A DNA stretch of 64,000 bases, from NCBI RefSeq assembly GCF_000182645.1, contig NZ_ACQA01000002.1:1483001-1547000 (forward strand). Reading direction: 5' to 3'. The notes under the pieces are model-generated. The model saw nothing but the letters and a program-made list of their open reading frames with translations. It was not told the DNA's origin and made no database searches. This stretch comes from Brucella intermedia LMG 3301 (GTDB taxonomy: Bacteria; Pseudomonadota; Alphaproteobacteria; Rhizobiales; Rhizobiaceae). This document shows positions 1-7,619 of this stretch, one piece after another. A program made the translations under genes and the position numbers. Positions within the stretch are counted from its first letter, which is position 1; each line of letters begins with the position of its first letter.

Positions 1-1
1 C

Positions 2-238
2 ATCCGCACGCAGACATTTCACCCCGAATGCATGACAGGGCTCGGACTTGATCCCTCGAAAAAGAAGATTGTCGTGGTGAAATCGAGCAACCATTTCCGG
101 GCTGGTTTCGAACCTATTGCGGGCGAGATACTCTATGTTGGCGCTCCCGGTGCGCTACAACCACGTTTCGAAGATTTGCCTTTCACAAAACTGGAAAAAC
201 CATACTGGCCGAGAGTTGCGGATCCGCTGGCTCAGTAG
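2..238 (+). CDS. MlrC-family metallopeptidase, C-terminal end (partial)
   Basis: The reading frame is open from base 2 and stops at 236-238, so this is the last 78 residues of a gene that begins before the window. The segment (...KIVVVKSSNHFRAGFEPIA...) matches the C-terminal domain of MlrC, the zinc metallopeptidase family named after the enzyme that finishes microcystin degradation. The same motif occurs near the end of the complete MlrC at 11101-12615 (LKSSVHFRADFQSIAE). Family members cleave small, often D-amino-acid-containing or cyclic-derived peptides. The catalytic N-terminal half is outside the window, so activity cannot be judged. An XRE-cupin regulator follows on the same strand 126 bases later. 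Confidence 0.75.
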   Translation: MRTQTFHPECMTGLGLDPSKKKIVVVKSSNHFRAGFEPIAGEILYVGAPGALQPRFEDLPFTKLEKPYWPRVADPLAQ

Positions 239-364
239 GGCATCATGTTGCTTTACGGCGAGATGTAAATTACGCGCTCATGTCAGTGACGCGATATACC
301 TCTTGAAAACAGAGTTGATCGGGATGCCACTCGAATTTGAGATCAAGCGAATGGAAAACTTCGG

Positions 365-1000
365 ATGAATGATGCGAAATCCAGCCTCGGCGACATCCTG
401 AGAGACATCCGAAGCCGCAACCATTGGACCCTGGCTGAAGTAAGCGCGATGACCGGGCTTGCAGTATCGACCCTTTCGAAGGTTGAGAACAACCAGATGC
501 AGCTTACATATGACCGGCTTATCCAGCTTGCTCAGGGCATTGGTGTCGATATTGCAGAGCTTTTTGGCGCTGTGGCCACCCCGGATGAACTTTCAAATGT
601 GATGGGCCGGCGTACATTCACAAAGTCCGGCGACGGCCGTTCGATCATCACGCAGAACTACGACTATCTCTATATTTGCACGGAGATCTACAAGAAGGCG
701 ATGGTCCCGATCCTCGCTGTGGCGCACGCTCGAACACTTGAGGAATTTGGGCCGCTCATCCGGCACAAGGGCGAGGAATTCATCTATGTGCTTGAGGGTG
801 AACTGGAACTCCACTCAGAAATTTATGCACCTCTTCGTCTCAAGAAAGGCGATTCCGCCTATTTTGATGCGATGACTGGACACGGTTATCTAAGCGTGAG
901 CGAAGAGCCCGCCCAGATCCTGTGTGTCTGTTCAACGCCGGAAACGGAACTGGTTTCTACGCTGGTCAATACGCAAACCATCAAATTCAAAGCGGATTGA
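365..1000 (+). CDS. XRE-cupin transcriptional regulator
   Basis: A 211-residue protein with an N-terminal helix-turn-helix of the XRE/Cro type (residues about 8-62; LAEVSAMTGLAVSTLSKVEN is the recognition region) and a C-terminal cupin barrel (about 115-185; HKGEEFIYVLEGELELH is the typical first cupin motif). Such regulators sense small molecules, often amino acids or polyamines, in the cupin and usually repress adjacent catabolic genes. The ATG at 365 begins just before the helix-turn-helix. The gene lies directly upstream of the PLP enzyme-creatininase-dppA operon, with a perfect palindrome between them at 1040-1067 that is the obvious candidate operator. The ligand is not known; a D-amino acid or peptide breakdown product would fit the neighbours. 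Confidence 0.85.
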   Translation: MNDAKSSLGDILRDIRSRNHWTLAEVSAMTGLAVSTLSKVENNQMQLTYDRLIQLAQGIGVDIAELFGAVATPDELSNVMGRRTFTKSGDGRSIITQNYDYLYICTEIYKKAMVPILAVAHARTLEEFGPLIRHKGEEFIYVLEGELELHSEIYAPLRLKKGDSAYFDAMTGHGYLSVSEEPAQILCVCSTPETELVSTLVNTQTIKFKAD

Positions 1001-1039
1001 CGTCTTCGATAAGGCTTGAATCTCATCGGCATCTTAGGG

Positions 1040-1067
1040 AAATTATTTTCTTATAAGAAAATAATTT
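1040..1067. promoter_or_regulatory. 28-bp perfect palindrome, candidate XRE-cupin operator
   Basis: Left arm AAATTATTTTC and right arm GAAAATAATTT are exact reverse complements, and the six bases between them (TTATAA) are also palindromic, so all 28 bases are symmetric. The site is 40 bases after the regulator stop and about 100 bases before the TTG start at 1169. No T-tract follows and the sequence is AT-rich, so an operator overlapping the promoter fits better than a terminator. Assignment to the neighbouring regulator is inference from position. Confidence 0.6.
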
Positions 1068-1168
1068 GATTGCCTCTCCGGGCTGTGCAAATCTGGTTCC
1101 ATGACTTTCGGGTACAGTGGAACAAACTGGCAGGCACGGGGCTTGCAGTCAGATTGCCGGAGATAACT

Positions 1169-2326
1169 TTGACTGAACCAGCAGTGGCAATTGAAACATT
1201 CAACCGTCCTTATCCCGTCGACATTCAGACACCTTACGTGGAAATCGACGAAGACCGGCTGATACGCAACCTGAAGGAGATGCAGCAAAAGGCGGACAAA
1301 GCCGGGGTGCGGCTGCGGCCTCACATCAAGACCCACAAGAGCCTCATGATTGCCAACCGCCAGCTTCAGCTTGGCGCAATTGGCGTCACTGCTTCCAAGC
1401 CGGATGAAGCGCTGGTCTTTGTCGAGGGCGGCATTCCCTCCGTAACCCTCGCTTATCCCATCGTGAGACCGGATTCGATCGGTCGCCTGATACGCAGTGC
1501 GCAGATTCGAGATACCGAGCTTATGTTTATCGCCGCTCACGAGATCGGCATTCAGGCGATTGGGGCTGCCGCAGAAGCACATGATGTAAAGCTTGGCGTT
1601 TTTCTGAAAGTCGATGTCGGTCTCGGGCGCGTCGGCGTCAAGCCGCAGGACCCCGCCGCCGTTGTGCTGGCTCAAAAGATAGCACAACACCCTTATCTTG
1701 CATTCGCAGGCCTTTTTTCCCATGCAGGCCATGCCTATGGCAGCAAGTCCGCCGAAGAACTGGCAAATATTGCCAATGCGGAAGCGCAGGCCCTCCTCCA
1801 CCTCGCAGAACAGTTGAAGGAGGTGGGCGTCGAAGTCCCCGCAATATCCGTGGGGTCGACACCGACTTGCCTCGGCGCGCCTATTCCGTCCGGGATAACG
1901 GAGATACGGCCGGGAAACTACGCCTTCCTTGACCGGACCGCGCTTCGCCTTGGCATAGCATCGGGTGATAACATCGCGCTTTCCATCATTGCCACCGTTG
2001 TTGCCCACAACGACCATCATTTCATTATCGATGCAGGTTCCAAATCCCTTTCATCCGACCTTGGTGCACACGGCTCTGGTGGCGGCGGCTTTGGGCTGGC
2101 CGTCAGTGTGTGGGGTGACACGTCAGAGATGTGGGAAATTGAACGCCTTTCTGAAGAACATGGGTTCGTTCGTTTCAGTGACACCCCGCCCCCTGTCGGC
2201 AGTCGTGTTCGCATATTTCCCAATCATTCCTGTGCAGTTATCGCCCAATTCGACCAGGTCGCCCTGCGACAACCGGACGGAAGAACACGAACCTTGTCGA
2301 CCGAGGCCCGAGGCCATCAGACCTGA
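1169..2326 (+). CDS. PLP-dependent alanine racemase-fold enzyme, D-threonine aldolase / D-serine dehydratase-like
   Basis: A 385-residue protein of the DSD1/D-threonine aldolase group. The PLP lysine sits in PHIKTHKS near residue 55. The N-terminal barrel of the alanine racemase type covers about residues 20-260 and a D-serine dehydratase-like C-terminal domain follows, with the metal-site type motif FPNHSC. Family members cleave D-beta-hydroxy amino acids or dehydrate D-serine; the exact substrate cannot be read. The TTG at 1169 is preferred because GGAG lies six bases upstream and homology starts there; an upstream extension to 1070 would run over the palindrome. It is first in an operon with the creatininase and dppA genes and fits a role in using D-amino acids released from peptides. 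Confidence 0.75.
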   Translation: MTEPAVAIETFNRPYPVDIQTPYVEIDEDRLIRNLKEMQQKADKAGVRLRPHIKTHKSLMIANRQLQLGAIGVTASKPDEALVFVEGGIPSVTLAYPIVRPDSIGRLIRSAQIRDTELMFIAAHEIGIQAIGAAAEAHDVKLGVFLKVDVGLGRVGVKPQDPAAVVLAQKIAQHPYLAFAGLFSHAGHAYGSKSAEELANIANAEAQALLHLAEQLKEVGVEVPAISVGSTPTCLGAPIPSGITEIRPGNYAFLDRTALRLGIASGDNIALSIIATVVAHNDHHFIIDAGSKSLSSDLGAHGSGGGGFGLAVSVWGDTSEMWEIERLSEEHGFVRFSDTPPPVGSRVRIFPNHSCAVIAQFDQVALRQPDGRTRTLSTEARGHQT

Positions 2327-2380
2327 TGCGGTGACGCCTGCGCTTTGGCTTTATCTGGAATTAAGGAAAGAGGACTGAAC

Positions 2381-3205
2381 ATGACGAAAGAAGTTGAATG
2401 GGCACGTATGACCGCACCGGACCTGCGCGAGATTGCAGGCAAGCCGGGTGCCCTTGCTATTCTGCCTGTGGGATCGCTTGAGCAGCACGGCCCTCATCTG
2501 CCGGTCATTACTGACACGACGAGCGCTTCGGCAGCCGCCATCCGCGCCGCGCGTCTCGTAGCTGAGGAGATTCCCGTCGCTGTCCTCCCCGGCCAATGGC
2601 TTGGCATGAGCGAACACCACCTGCCGTTTGGCGGCACTATCACGCTTGATTACGATACTTTCAGCCGTGTCATCCGATGCATAGCCAGATCATTGAAAAC
2701 ACTTGGGTTTTCACGTCTCCTGATTGTCAATGGACATGGCGGCAATATCGATCCGCTTTCGGTCGCTGTCCGCGAACTGGCTGTTGAATTTGCGATGCCA
2801 ATCGTGGCCACCACACCGTGGATGCTGGCAGGCGACGAAGCACGAAAAATCTTCGAGGTAGATAATGGACCCCATCATGCCTGTGAGGGGGAAGCTTCCG
2901 TCATGCTTGCCATTGTCGGTGATGCCGTGAGGACGGACAAGTTCGGACAGGCATTCGGCAATCAGCAGCATCCTGTCGACGTACCGGCAGACGTTTCGCG
3001 CTTCTATTCCTTTGCCGAGCGTGCGCCGGTTACCGGAACATGGGGAGATCCGCGCAGCGCCACGGCCGAAAAGGGAGAGCGTTTCCTCGATCTTCATGCA
3101 AGGGAACTCGTGAAACTGATCCGTAATGATGTGCTCTGGACCAAACCGGATTCCGTTTGGACACCTGGACGCGGCCTCGCGACAACAGAAGGGCGAGCCG
3201 ACTAA
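2381..3205 (+). CDS. Creatininase-family amidohydrolase
   Basis: A 274-residue protein with the full creatininase signature: GSLEQHGPHLPVITDT near the N-terminus (Glu, His and Asp metal ligands), NGHGGN near residue 117, and a later Glu in HACEGEAS. The family hydrolyses cyclic amides or related C-N bonds, for example creatinine, and includes formamide hydrolases and peptide-trimming MftE-like enzymes, so the substrate is open. The ATG at 2381 is chosen because GGAAAGAGGA lies just before it. It is second in the operon, 54 bases after the PLP enzyme and 51 bases before dppA. Sharing an operon with a dipeptide-binding protein suggests an imported amide or cyclised peptide as substrate; this is inference. 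Confidence 0.8.
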   Translation: MTKEVEWARMTAPDLREIAGKPGALAILPVGSLEQHGPHLPVITDTTSASAAAIRAARLVAEEIPVAVLPGQWLGMSEHHLPFGGTITLDYDTFSRVIRCIARSLKTLGFSRLLIVNGHGGNIDPLSVAVRELAVEFAMPIVATTPWMLAGDEARKIFEVDNGPHHACEGEASVMLAIVGDAVRTDKFGQAFGNQQHPVDVPADVSRFYSFAERAPVTGTWGDPRSATAEKGERFLDLHARELVKLIRNDVLWTKPDSVWTPGRGLATTEGRAD

Positions 3206-3256
3206 CTTGCTGGGCAAACGGCAACTCGAAAAGAAAACACGATTGTGGGAACAAAA

Positions 3257-4876
3257 ATGAAAATGAAGTCGAAAACAACACGCAAAACTCTGCTGTCACT
3301 GTTGGCGGCGGCAGCATTGTCCAGCGTAGCGCTAGCCCCGGCAATGGCAAAGACGCTGGTCTATTGTTCCGAGGGCGCACCGGAAGGCTTCGATGCCGCG
3401 CTCTACACGACAAACAGCACATGGGACGCTTCTGCCGAAACGATCTACGACCGGCTGACTGAGTTCGAAAGCGGCACGACCAACGTCGTTCCCGGCCTCG
3501 CAGAAAGCTGGACCATCTCTGACGACAATCTCGAATATACGTTGAAGTTGCGGCAGGGGGTGAAGTTCCATTCGACCGACAGCTTCACGCCAACCCGTGA
3601 ATTCAACGCGGACGACGTTCTGTTCACCTATAATCGCCAGCTCGAAAAGCAGCACCCGTGGAACAATTATTTCGTCGGCGCAGGTTGGGAAATGTTCAAC
3701 GCCATGGACATGCCGGTGATTATAAAGAAAGTGGTCAAAGTCGATGACCATACCGTCAAGTTCGTTCTCAACCAGCCGGATGCATCCCTTCTGGCGAAGC
3801 TCGCCCTTAACTTCGGCTCGATCATGTCGGCAGAATATGCCGAGCAATTGGCGAAGGCCGGGCAGCGCGAGGATCTCGACCGCAAGCCGGTGGGCACTGG
3901 TCCGTTTCGTTTTGTGGATTATCAGACCAATGCAGCAATCCGTTTTGCTGCCAATGCAGACTATTGGGGCGGTGCGCCCAAAGTTGACAACCTGATCTTC
4001 GTGATCACGACGGACCCCGCCACCCGTATGCAGAAGCTTCAGGCAGGTGAGTGCCATATCGCAGCCTATCCCGCGCCGGCGGATGTCGCACGGCTGAAAG
4101 CCGATCCAAACCTTACTGTTATGGAACAGCCGGGACTGAACGTGGCTTATCTCGCCATGAACACGCTGGACGCTCCATTCGACAAGGTGGAAGTACGCCG
4201 CGCCCTGAACATGGCCATTGACAGAAAGGCAATTGTGGAAGCTGTCTATCAGGGCATGGGACAGGTTGCTCAAAGCGTCCTGCCACCCAGTATGTGGGGC
4301 TATAATGGTGATATAAAGGGGTATAGCTACGACCCTGATGGAGCAAAGAAGCTCCTCGACGATGCGGGCGTCAAAGACCTCAAGATGAAAATCTGGGCGA
4401 TGCCGGTCAGCCGGCCTTATATGCCAAATGCGCGGCGTGCGGCTGAGCTTATGCAGGCGGATCTCGCCAAGATCGGCGTCGGTGTGGAGATCGTCTCCTA
4501 CGAATGGGGTGAATATCTCAAGAAGGCTCGTGACAAGGATCGTGACGGGGCGGTGGTGCTCGGAGGCACCAGCGATAATGGTGACCCTGACAATCTGCTC
4601 AGCTATTTTTTCAGTTGCTCCGGCGTCGGTGGAAGCAACAACGCCAATTGGTGCTACAAGCCGCTGGAAGATATTCTGCAGAAGGCGAGAGTGAGCTCTA
4701 ACAAGGATGAGCGAACCAGGCTCTATCAGGAGGCACAGGCAATCGCCATCTATCAAGCCCCATGGGTTCCACTTGCGCATTCAACGGTCGTATTGCCGAT
4801 GTCCAAGAACGTGAAGAATTACGTTATGGAGCCACTCGGGTCGCACCGCTTCGAGAAGGTCGACATCGCGGAATAA
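3257..4876 (+). CDS. dppA: Periplasmic dipeptide-binding protein DppA
   Basis: A 539-residue solute-binding protein (SBP_bac_5 family) with a Sec signal peptide ending at about APAMA. It resembles E. coli DppA closely from memory: LVYCSEG at the mature N-terminus, PTREFNADDV, RPYMPNARRAAE, YEWGEYLKKA, DNGDPDNL, and the cysteine pair in FSCSG and NWCYKP. DppA captures dipeptides, and heme in E. coli, and delivers them to DppBCDF. No permease or ATPase genes are adjacent, so it must use one encoded elsewhere or one of the two importers further along. The ATG at 3257 with GGGA upstream is preferred to a GTG at 3245. It is the third and last gene of the operon, closed by a strong hairpin at 4889-4918. 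Confidence 0.85.
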   Translation: MKMKSKTTRKTLLSLLAAAALSSVALAPAMAKTLVYCSEGAPEGFDAALYTTNSTWDASAETIYDRLTEFESGTTNVVPGLAESWTISDDNLEYTLKLRQGVKFHSTDSFTPTREFNADDVLFTYNRQLEKQHPWNNYFVGAGWEMFNAMDMPVIIKKVVKVDDHTVKFVLNQPDASLLAKLALNFGSIMSAEYAEQLAKAGQREDLDRKPVGTGPFRFVDYQTNAAIRFAANADYWGGAPKVDNLIFVITTDPATRMQKLQAGECHIAAYPAPADVARLKADPNLTVMEQPGLNVAYLAMNTLDAPFDKVEVRRALNMAIDRKAIVEAVYQGMGQVAQSVLPPSMWGYNGDIKGYSYDPDGAKKLLDDAGVKDLKMKIWAMPVSRPYMPNARRAAELMQADLAKIGVGVEIVSYEWGEYLKKARDKDRDGAVVLGGTSDNGDPDNLLSYFFSCSGVGGSNNANWCYKPLEDILQKARVSSNKDERTRLYQEAQAIAIYQAPWVPLAHSTVVLPMSKNVKNYVMEPLGSHRFEKVDIAE

Positions 4877-4888
4877 ACAATGCACCAC

Positions 4889-4918
4889 TTGCCGACGCTG
4901 GCTTTACAGCGTCGGCAA
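4889..4918. terminator. Hairpin between convergent genes
   Basis: TTGCCGACGCTG pairs perfectly with CAGCGTCGGCAA (12-bp stem, loop GCTTTA). It begins 13 bases after the dppA stop and lies before the stop of the convergent fusion gene at 4955. There is no long T-run on either side, so it may be a weak intrinsic or rho-assisted terminator that serves both strands. Confidence 0.65.
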
Positions 4919-4954
4919 CAATTGGATTCTGCTATTTATTGGCTGCGCAGACGT

Positions 4955-6505
4955 TCAAGCATGCAGGCGATCACTCGGTTTGCACAAAAAGCACAGTTCT
5001 GTATGCACGGGTGCCGTTGTTCCGGCAAAAAGCACTGCTCCTGAATATGGCATCACAATGTCGCTGCCGTCGGCGCGTTTCCCGATGACTTCCCCTTTTT
5101 CAACTTTTTCGCCAGCCGCAAACTGCTTCAGCAAGTGATCATCTTCGTGATCGGCCAGAATAGCATCGCTGATTTCAAGCACCGATGACGGGTGCACCAT
5201 GGCTGGCTGTGCGGAGATCAGGCCGAGCGACGCCATTCCGTTGACGACACAATCATAACCGACTTGTGGTCCGTTGGGATCGAGATGCTGACCGCATTCG
5301 ACAGTCACGCCGTAGCCCCCCGCAAACCGCATATATTCAGTGGTGCCGATGGCATGCAGGGACGACAGTCCTTCGGTGACGCCCGCTTCACGTTTCTGCT
5401 CAAGTGCCTTTTCGTGCGCTGGAAGCCAACCATGGATAATGATTGGAAGGCCAAGCGCCTTGGCGAGCTTTTCTTCCGCCTCCTGATGCGCGAAAGGTTC
5501 GAGCGTTCCGTTGTTGTTGCGTGGCCCCATGAGAGCAAGCGGTGGACCTTCTGAACTGAAGGAATGAAGATCGATCAGCACGTCGTGGGCGCGCAGCAAC
5601 GGACAGATGACATTGGCCACGCGGTCTTCGTTATCCTGGGGGATAGCGGCTTCGGAAAGATTGCGGTTGAAATTGCGATCGCCGAAGCGGGTATCGTTAC
5701 GAAAGGCAAGTCCATTCACAACCGGCACAAAGGTCACCGTGCCGCATTCCAGGCCCCTTTGTCCGGTGCGGAACTCGTGGATCAGGCGTGTGATGGCGTG
5801 GGGGCCGCATGGTTCGTTACCATGGACAGAACCGGTCACAATAAGGCGCGGACCGGGCTTCAGGCCATGGAATGTAACTGTCTCTATAGCGGTGGGCGGG
5901 GTTGTCACCCGGGGTTCGAGGGTCATTTGCGCCCCGTCGACCGATGCGATATCGATAACCATTCCGGGGCGCACCCGGCGCGCCAGTTCCGTCAGATGTT
6001 CGTGGGCAACGACGACACAGCCAGATGTACCGCTGAAATCGGGGCGGGCCGCATGTATGAAAATTGCAGAACCGCCGCGTGCATCGGGCAGGGCATCATT
6101 CCATCCGACAGGGATAATCAGATCGAAGAGCCGCTCACCCCGACGGGAGGCTTGGGTTTCATCAGTTTCAAAAACCAGCTGGTTGTAAAAGGGACTGTCT
6201 GGATCTTCCACCCAGCGGTAGTTTTCGGGCTTGGGCAAAAAGGGGAAATCGAAACTGCGTGGTTCATCACCAAAAACCGCAGGATCGTAAAAGCCATAAC
6301 GCAAAGGATAGCGACCGCGGGGTGTTTTTCCATCACCTTCGCGCTTCAGGTGCGGCTCCACCAACCCATTGCGGCCTACCGCGCATTTGACAGTCCACTC
6401 GCCAATAGTAAGCAGGCCGATATGCGGGTTCTGCTGGTCTTGGCCGGTACGAACGACAATTGTAGGCTGTTCAAGCGTTCCGACCAAAAATGGATTCTGA
6501 CTCAT
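4955..6505 (-). CDS. L,D-transpeptidase (YkuD-type) / M14 succinylglutamate desuccinylase-like fusion
   Basis: A 516-residue two-domain protein. Residues 1-188 form an L,D-transpeptidase domain of the standalone bacterial type (EGDGKTPRGRYPLR, DPDSPFYN, then H151, S161 and C163 in IHAARPDFSGTSGCVV, the catalytic His and Cys). Residues about 205-500 form an AstE/AspA-type zinc deacylase of family M14 (GSVHGNE with H228 and E231, and a downstream DLHSF as third zinc ligand). No signal peptide or membrane segment is visible, so the protein should be cytoplasmic, unlike murein-modifying L,D-transpeptidases. A likely job is trimming imported peptides or N-acyl amino acids, with one domain acting as an L,D-carboxypeptidase and the other as a deacylase. 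The gene follows the ATPase remnant by 15 bases and is in line with lysA and dapF-like genes. Confidence 0.8.
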   Translation of the reverse strand: MSQNPFLVGTLEQPTIVVRTGQDQQNPHIGLLTIGEWTVKCAVGRNGLVEPHLKREGDGKTPRGRYPLRYGFYDPAVFGDEPRSFDFPFLPKPENYRWVEDPDSPFYNQLVFETDETQASRRGERLFDLIIPVGWNDALPDARGGSAIFIHAARPDFSGTSGCVVVAHEHLTELARRVRPGMVIDIASVDGAQMTLEPRVTTPPTAIETVTFHGLKPGPRLIVTGSVHGNEPCGPHAITRLIHEFRTGQRGLECGTVTFVPVVNGLAFRNDTRFGDRNFNRNLSEAAIPQDNEDRVANVICPLLRAHDVLIDLHSFSSEGPPLALMGPRNNNGTLEPFAHQEAEEKLAKALGLPIIIHGWLPAHEKALEQKREAGVTEGLSSLHAIGTTEYMRFAGGYGVTVECGQHLDPNGPQVGYDCVVNGMASLGLISAQPAMVHPSSVLEISDAILADHEDDHLLKQFAAGEKVEKGEVIGKRADGSDIVMPYSGAVLFAGTTAPVHTELCFLCKPSDRLHA

Positions 6506-6520
6506 GATCTTAGCCTTGTT

Positions 6521-6736
6521 TTAACAAGTGACAACGGGCTCGGTGGAAGGAACTGCCGGCGAGTTGGTGAAAACGGGAATATCGCCAGAGCGGCAAAAGA
6601 ATGGCAATGGACAACGAGGATGGAAGGCACAACCTTGCGGAGGGTCGACAGGCGAGGGAGCCTCGCATCTCATGCGGTGCTTGCTGACAGTTGGAGCCAG
6701 AAGATCAGGTATCGAAGCGATCAATGGTTGAGTGCG
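6521..6736 (-). pseudogene. Remnant of an oligopeptide ABC transporter ATPase (C-terminal tail)
   Basis: The translated segment holds PSPVDPPQGCAFHPRCP followed by a spaced Cys, the hallmark of the oligo_HPY tail of OppD/OppF/DppD/DppF ATPases, preceded by TQPLIASIPD, which matches the usual TxxLLxAIP stretch. An in-frame stop lies just upstream at 6737-6739, and there is no Walker A, signature or Walker B sequence, so only the last 70 or so residues remain. It ends 15 bases before the fusion gene start. This suggests that the operon once carried its own peptide importer that has been deleted. The 115 bases between here and the upstream hydrolase gene show no recognisable gene. Confidence 0.65.
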
Positions 6737-6851
6737 TCAACTGTTCCTGTCGCCAACAGCCCTTCAGCCCATCCGGAAAGGCCTGATCTTCTCTGAAGAC
6801 AAGAGAAATCATCCAGTTTGCGGATGACTGCCTTATCATAGCCAACCTGTT

Positions 6852-7589
6852 TCAAGAATGCTGCGCAGCGGCGTTTACGAAGGCGTCAAATAGCCGGCTG
6901 CCGGGATGCTCGGCAGTACCAAATAATTCAGGATGCCACTGTACTCCCATCGCAAATGATTGTGAGGGAATTTCAATCGCTTCGATTACGCCGTCGGATC
7001 CGCGAGCGGTGACAGTTACCTCCTTGGAAATATCAACAAGTGCTTCGCGATGGAACGTATTCACGTTAAATTTGTCCACCTGCAATATTCCAGCCATTTT
7101 TGTTCCCGCCGAAACAGCAACTTCATGCAGAAGATCAGCTTGATCGTGATTGATTGCATTCGGCAGGCTCGCGTGGACGTCCGAAACCATCCGACAGCCG
7201 TTCAGACAACCCAGCATCTGCATCCCATTACAGATGCCCAGTACAGGCTTATCCCTGGCAAGAAATCCCTTCATCAGGGCGACTTCCACTTCAAGACGAT
7301 CAGAAAATGGGAAAGCAGACCGATCCCCTTCCACGTACCAGGAATCGGGAAATTTTATTCGAGCACCGATGCTTAAGAAGCCGTCGAATTCCTGGGTAAC
7401 CCGATCCACTATATCTGAGAGGTAGGGTATGCCGTATGGAACGCCGCCAGCCCGGTGTATGGCTGCAAAATAATGTTTCGAAATGTCGTACCGATCTCCA
7501 CCGGCACTGGTGTTTTCTCCCATTATTACTGCAATGGCGGGCTTGGGATTCCCGCTTTTACGTTGATTGTTCAATTTCAGCACCATCAT
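6852..7589 (-). CDS. Class I glutamine amidotransferase-like hydrolase, peptidase C26 (gamma-glutamyl hydrolase, PuuD-like)
   Basis: A 245-residue protein with the class I amidotransferase fold: nucleophile C120 in LGICNGMQML and the His-Glu pair in VQWHPE near the C-terminus. The family includes PuuD, which hydrolyses gamma-glutamyl-GABA, and folate gamma-glutamyl hydrolases, so cleavage of a gamma-glutamyl amide bond is expected. Next to lysA and a dapF-like gene, a gamma-D-glutamyl-diaminopimelate bond of murein peptides is an attractive substrate, but this is inference. The start is uncertain: ATG at 7589 keeps the whole domain but has no clear ribosome binding site, while a TTG at 7616 would lie three bases after lysA and would add nine residues. 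Confidence 0.75.
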   Translation of the reverse strand: MMVLKLNNQRKSGNPKPAIAVIMGENTSAGGDRYDISKHYFAAIHRAGGVPYGIPYLSDIVDRVTQEFDGFLSIGARIKFPDSWYVEGDRSAFPFSDRLEVEVALMKGFLARDKPVLGICNGMQMLGCLNGCRMVSDVHASLPNAINHDQADLLHEVAVSAGTKMAGILQVDKFNVNTFHREALVDISKEVTVTARGSDGVIEAIEIPSQSFAMGVQWHPELFGTAEHPGSRLFDAFVNAAAQHS

Positions 7590-7619
7590 GTTGTTATCGG
7601 GATTAAAGCCGCGCAAACT

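Noticed and set aside
1043..2020. 325-codon open frame opposite the PLP enzyme gene
   Set aside because: It is antisense to a gene with clear family motifs, shows no motif of its own and is rich in Arg, Cys and His as expected for a shadow frame.
3332..4780. 482-codon open frame opposite dppA
   Set aside because: The dppA frame matches a known protein over its full length; the opposite frame has no recognisable domain or ribosome binding site.
5564..6796. 410-codon open frame opposite the transpeptidase/M14 fusion gene
   Set aside because: The minus-strand gene has complete catalytic motifs of two families; the plus-strand frame has none and crosses the ATPase remnant.
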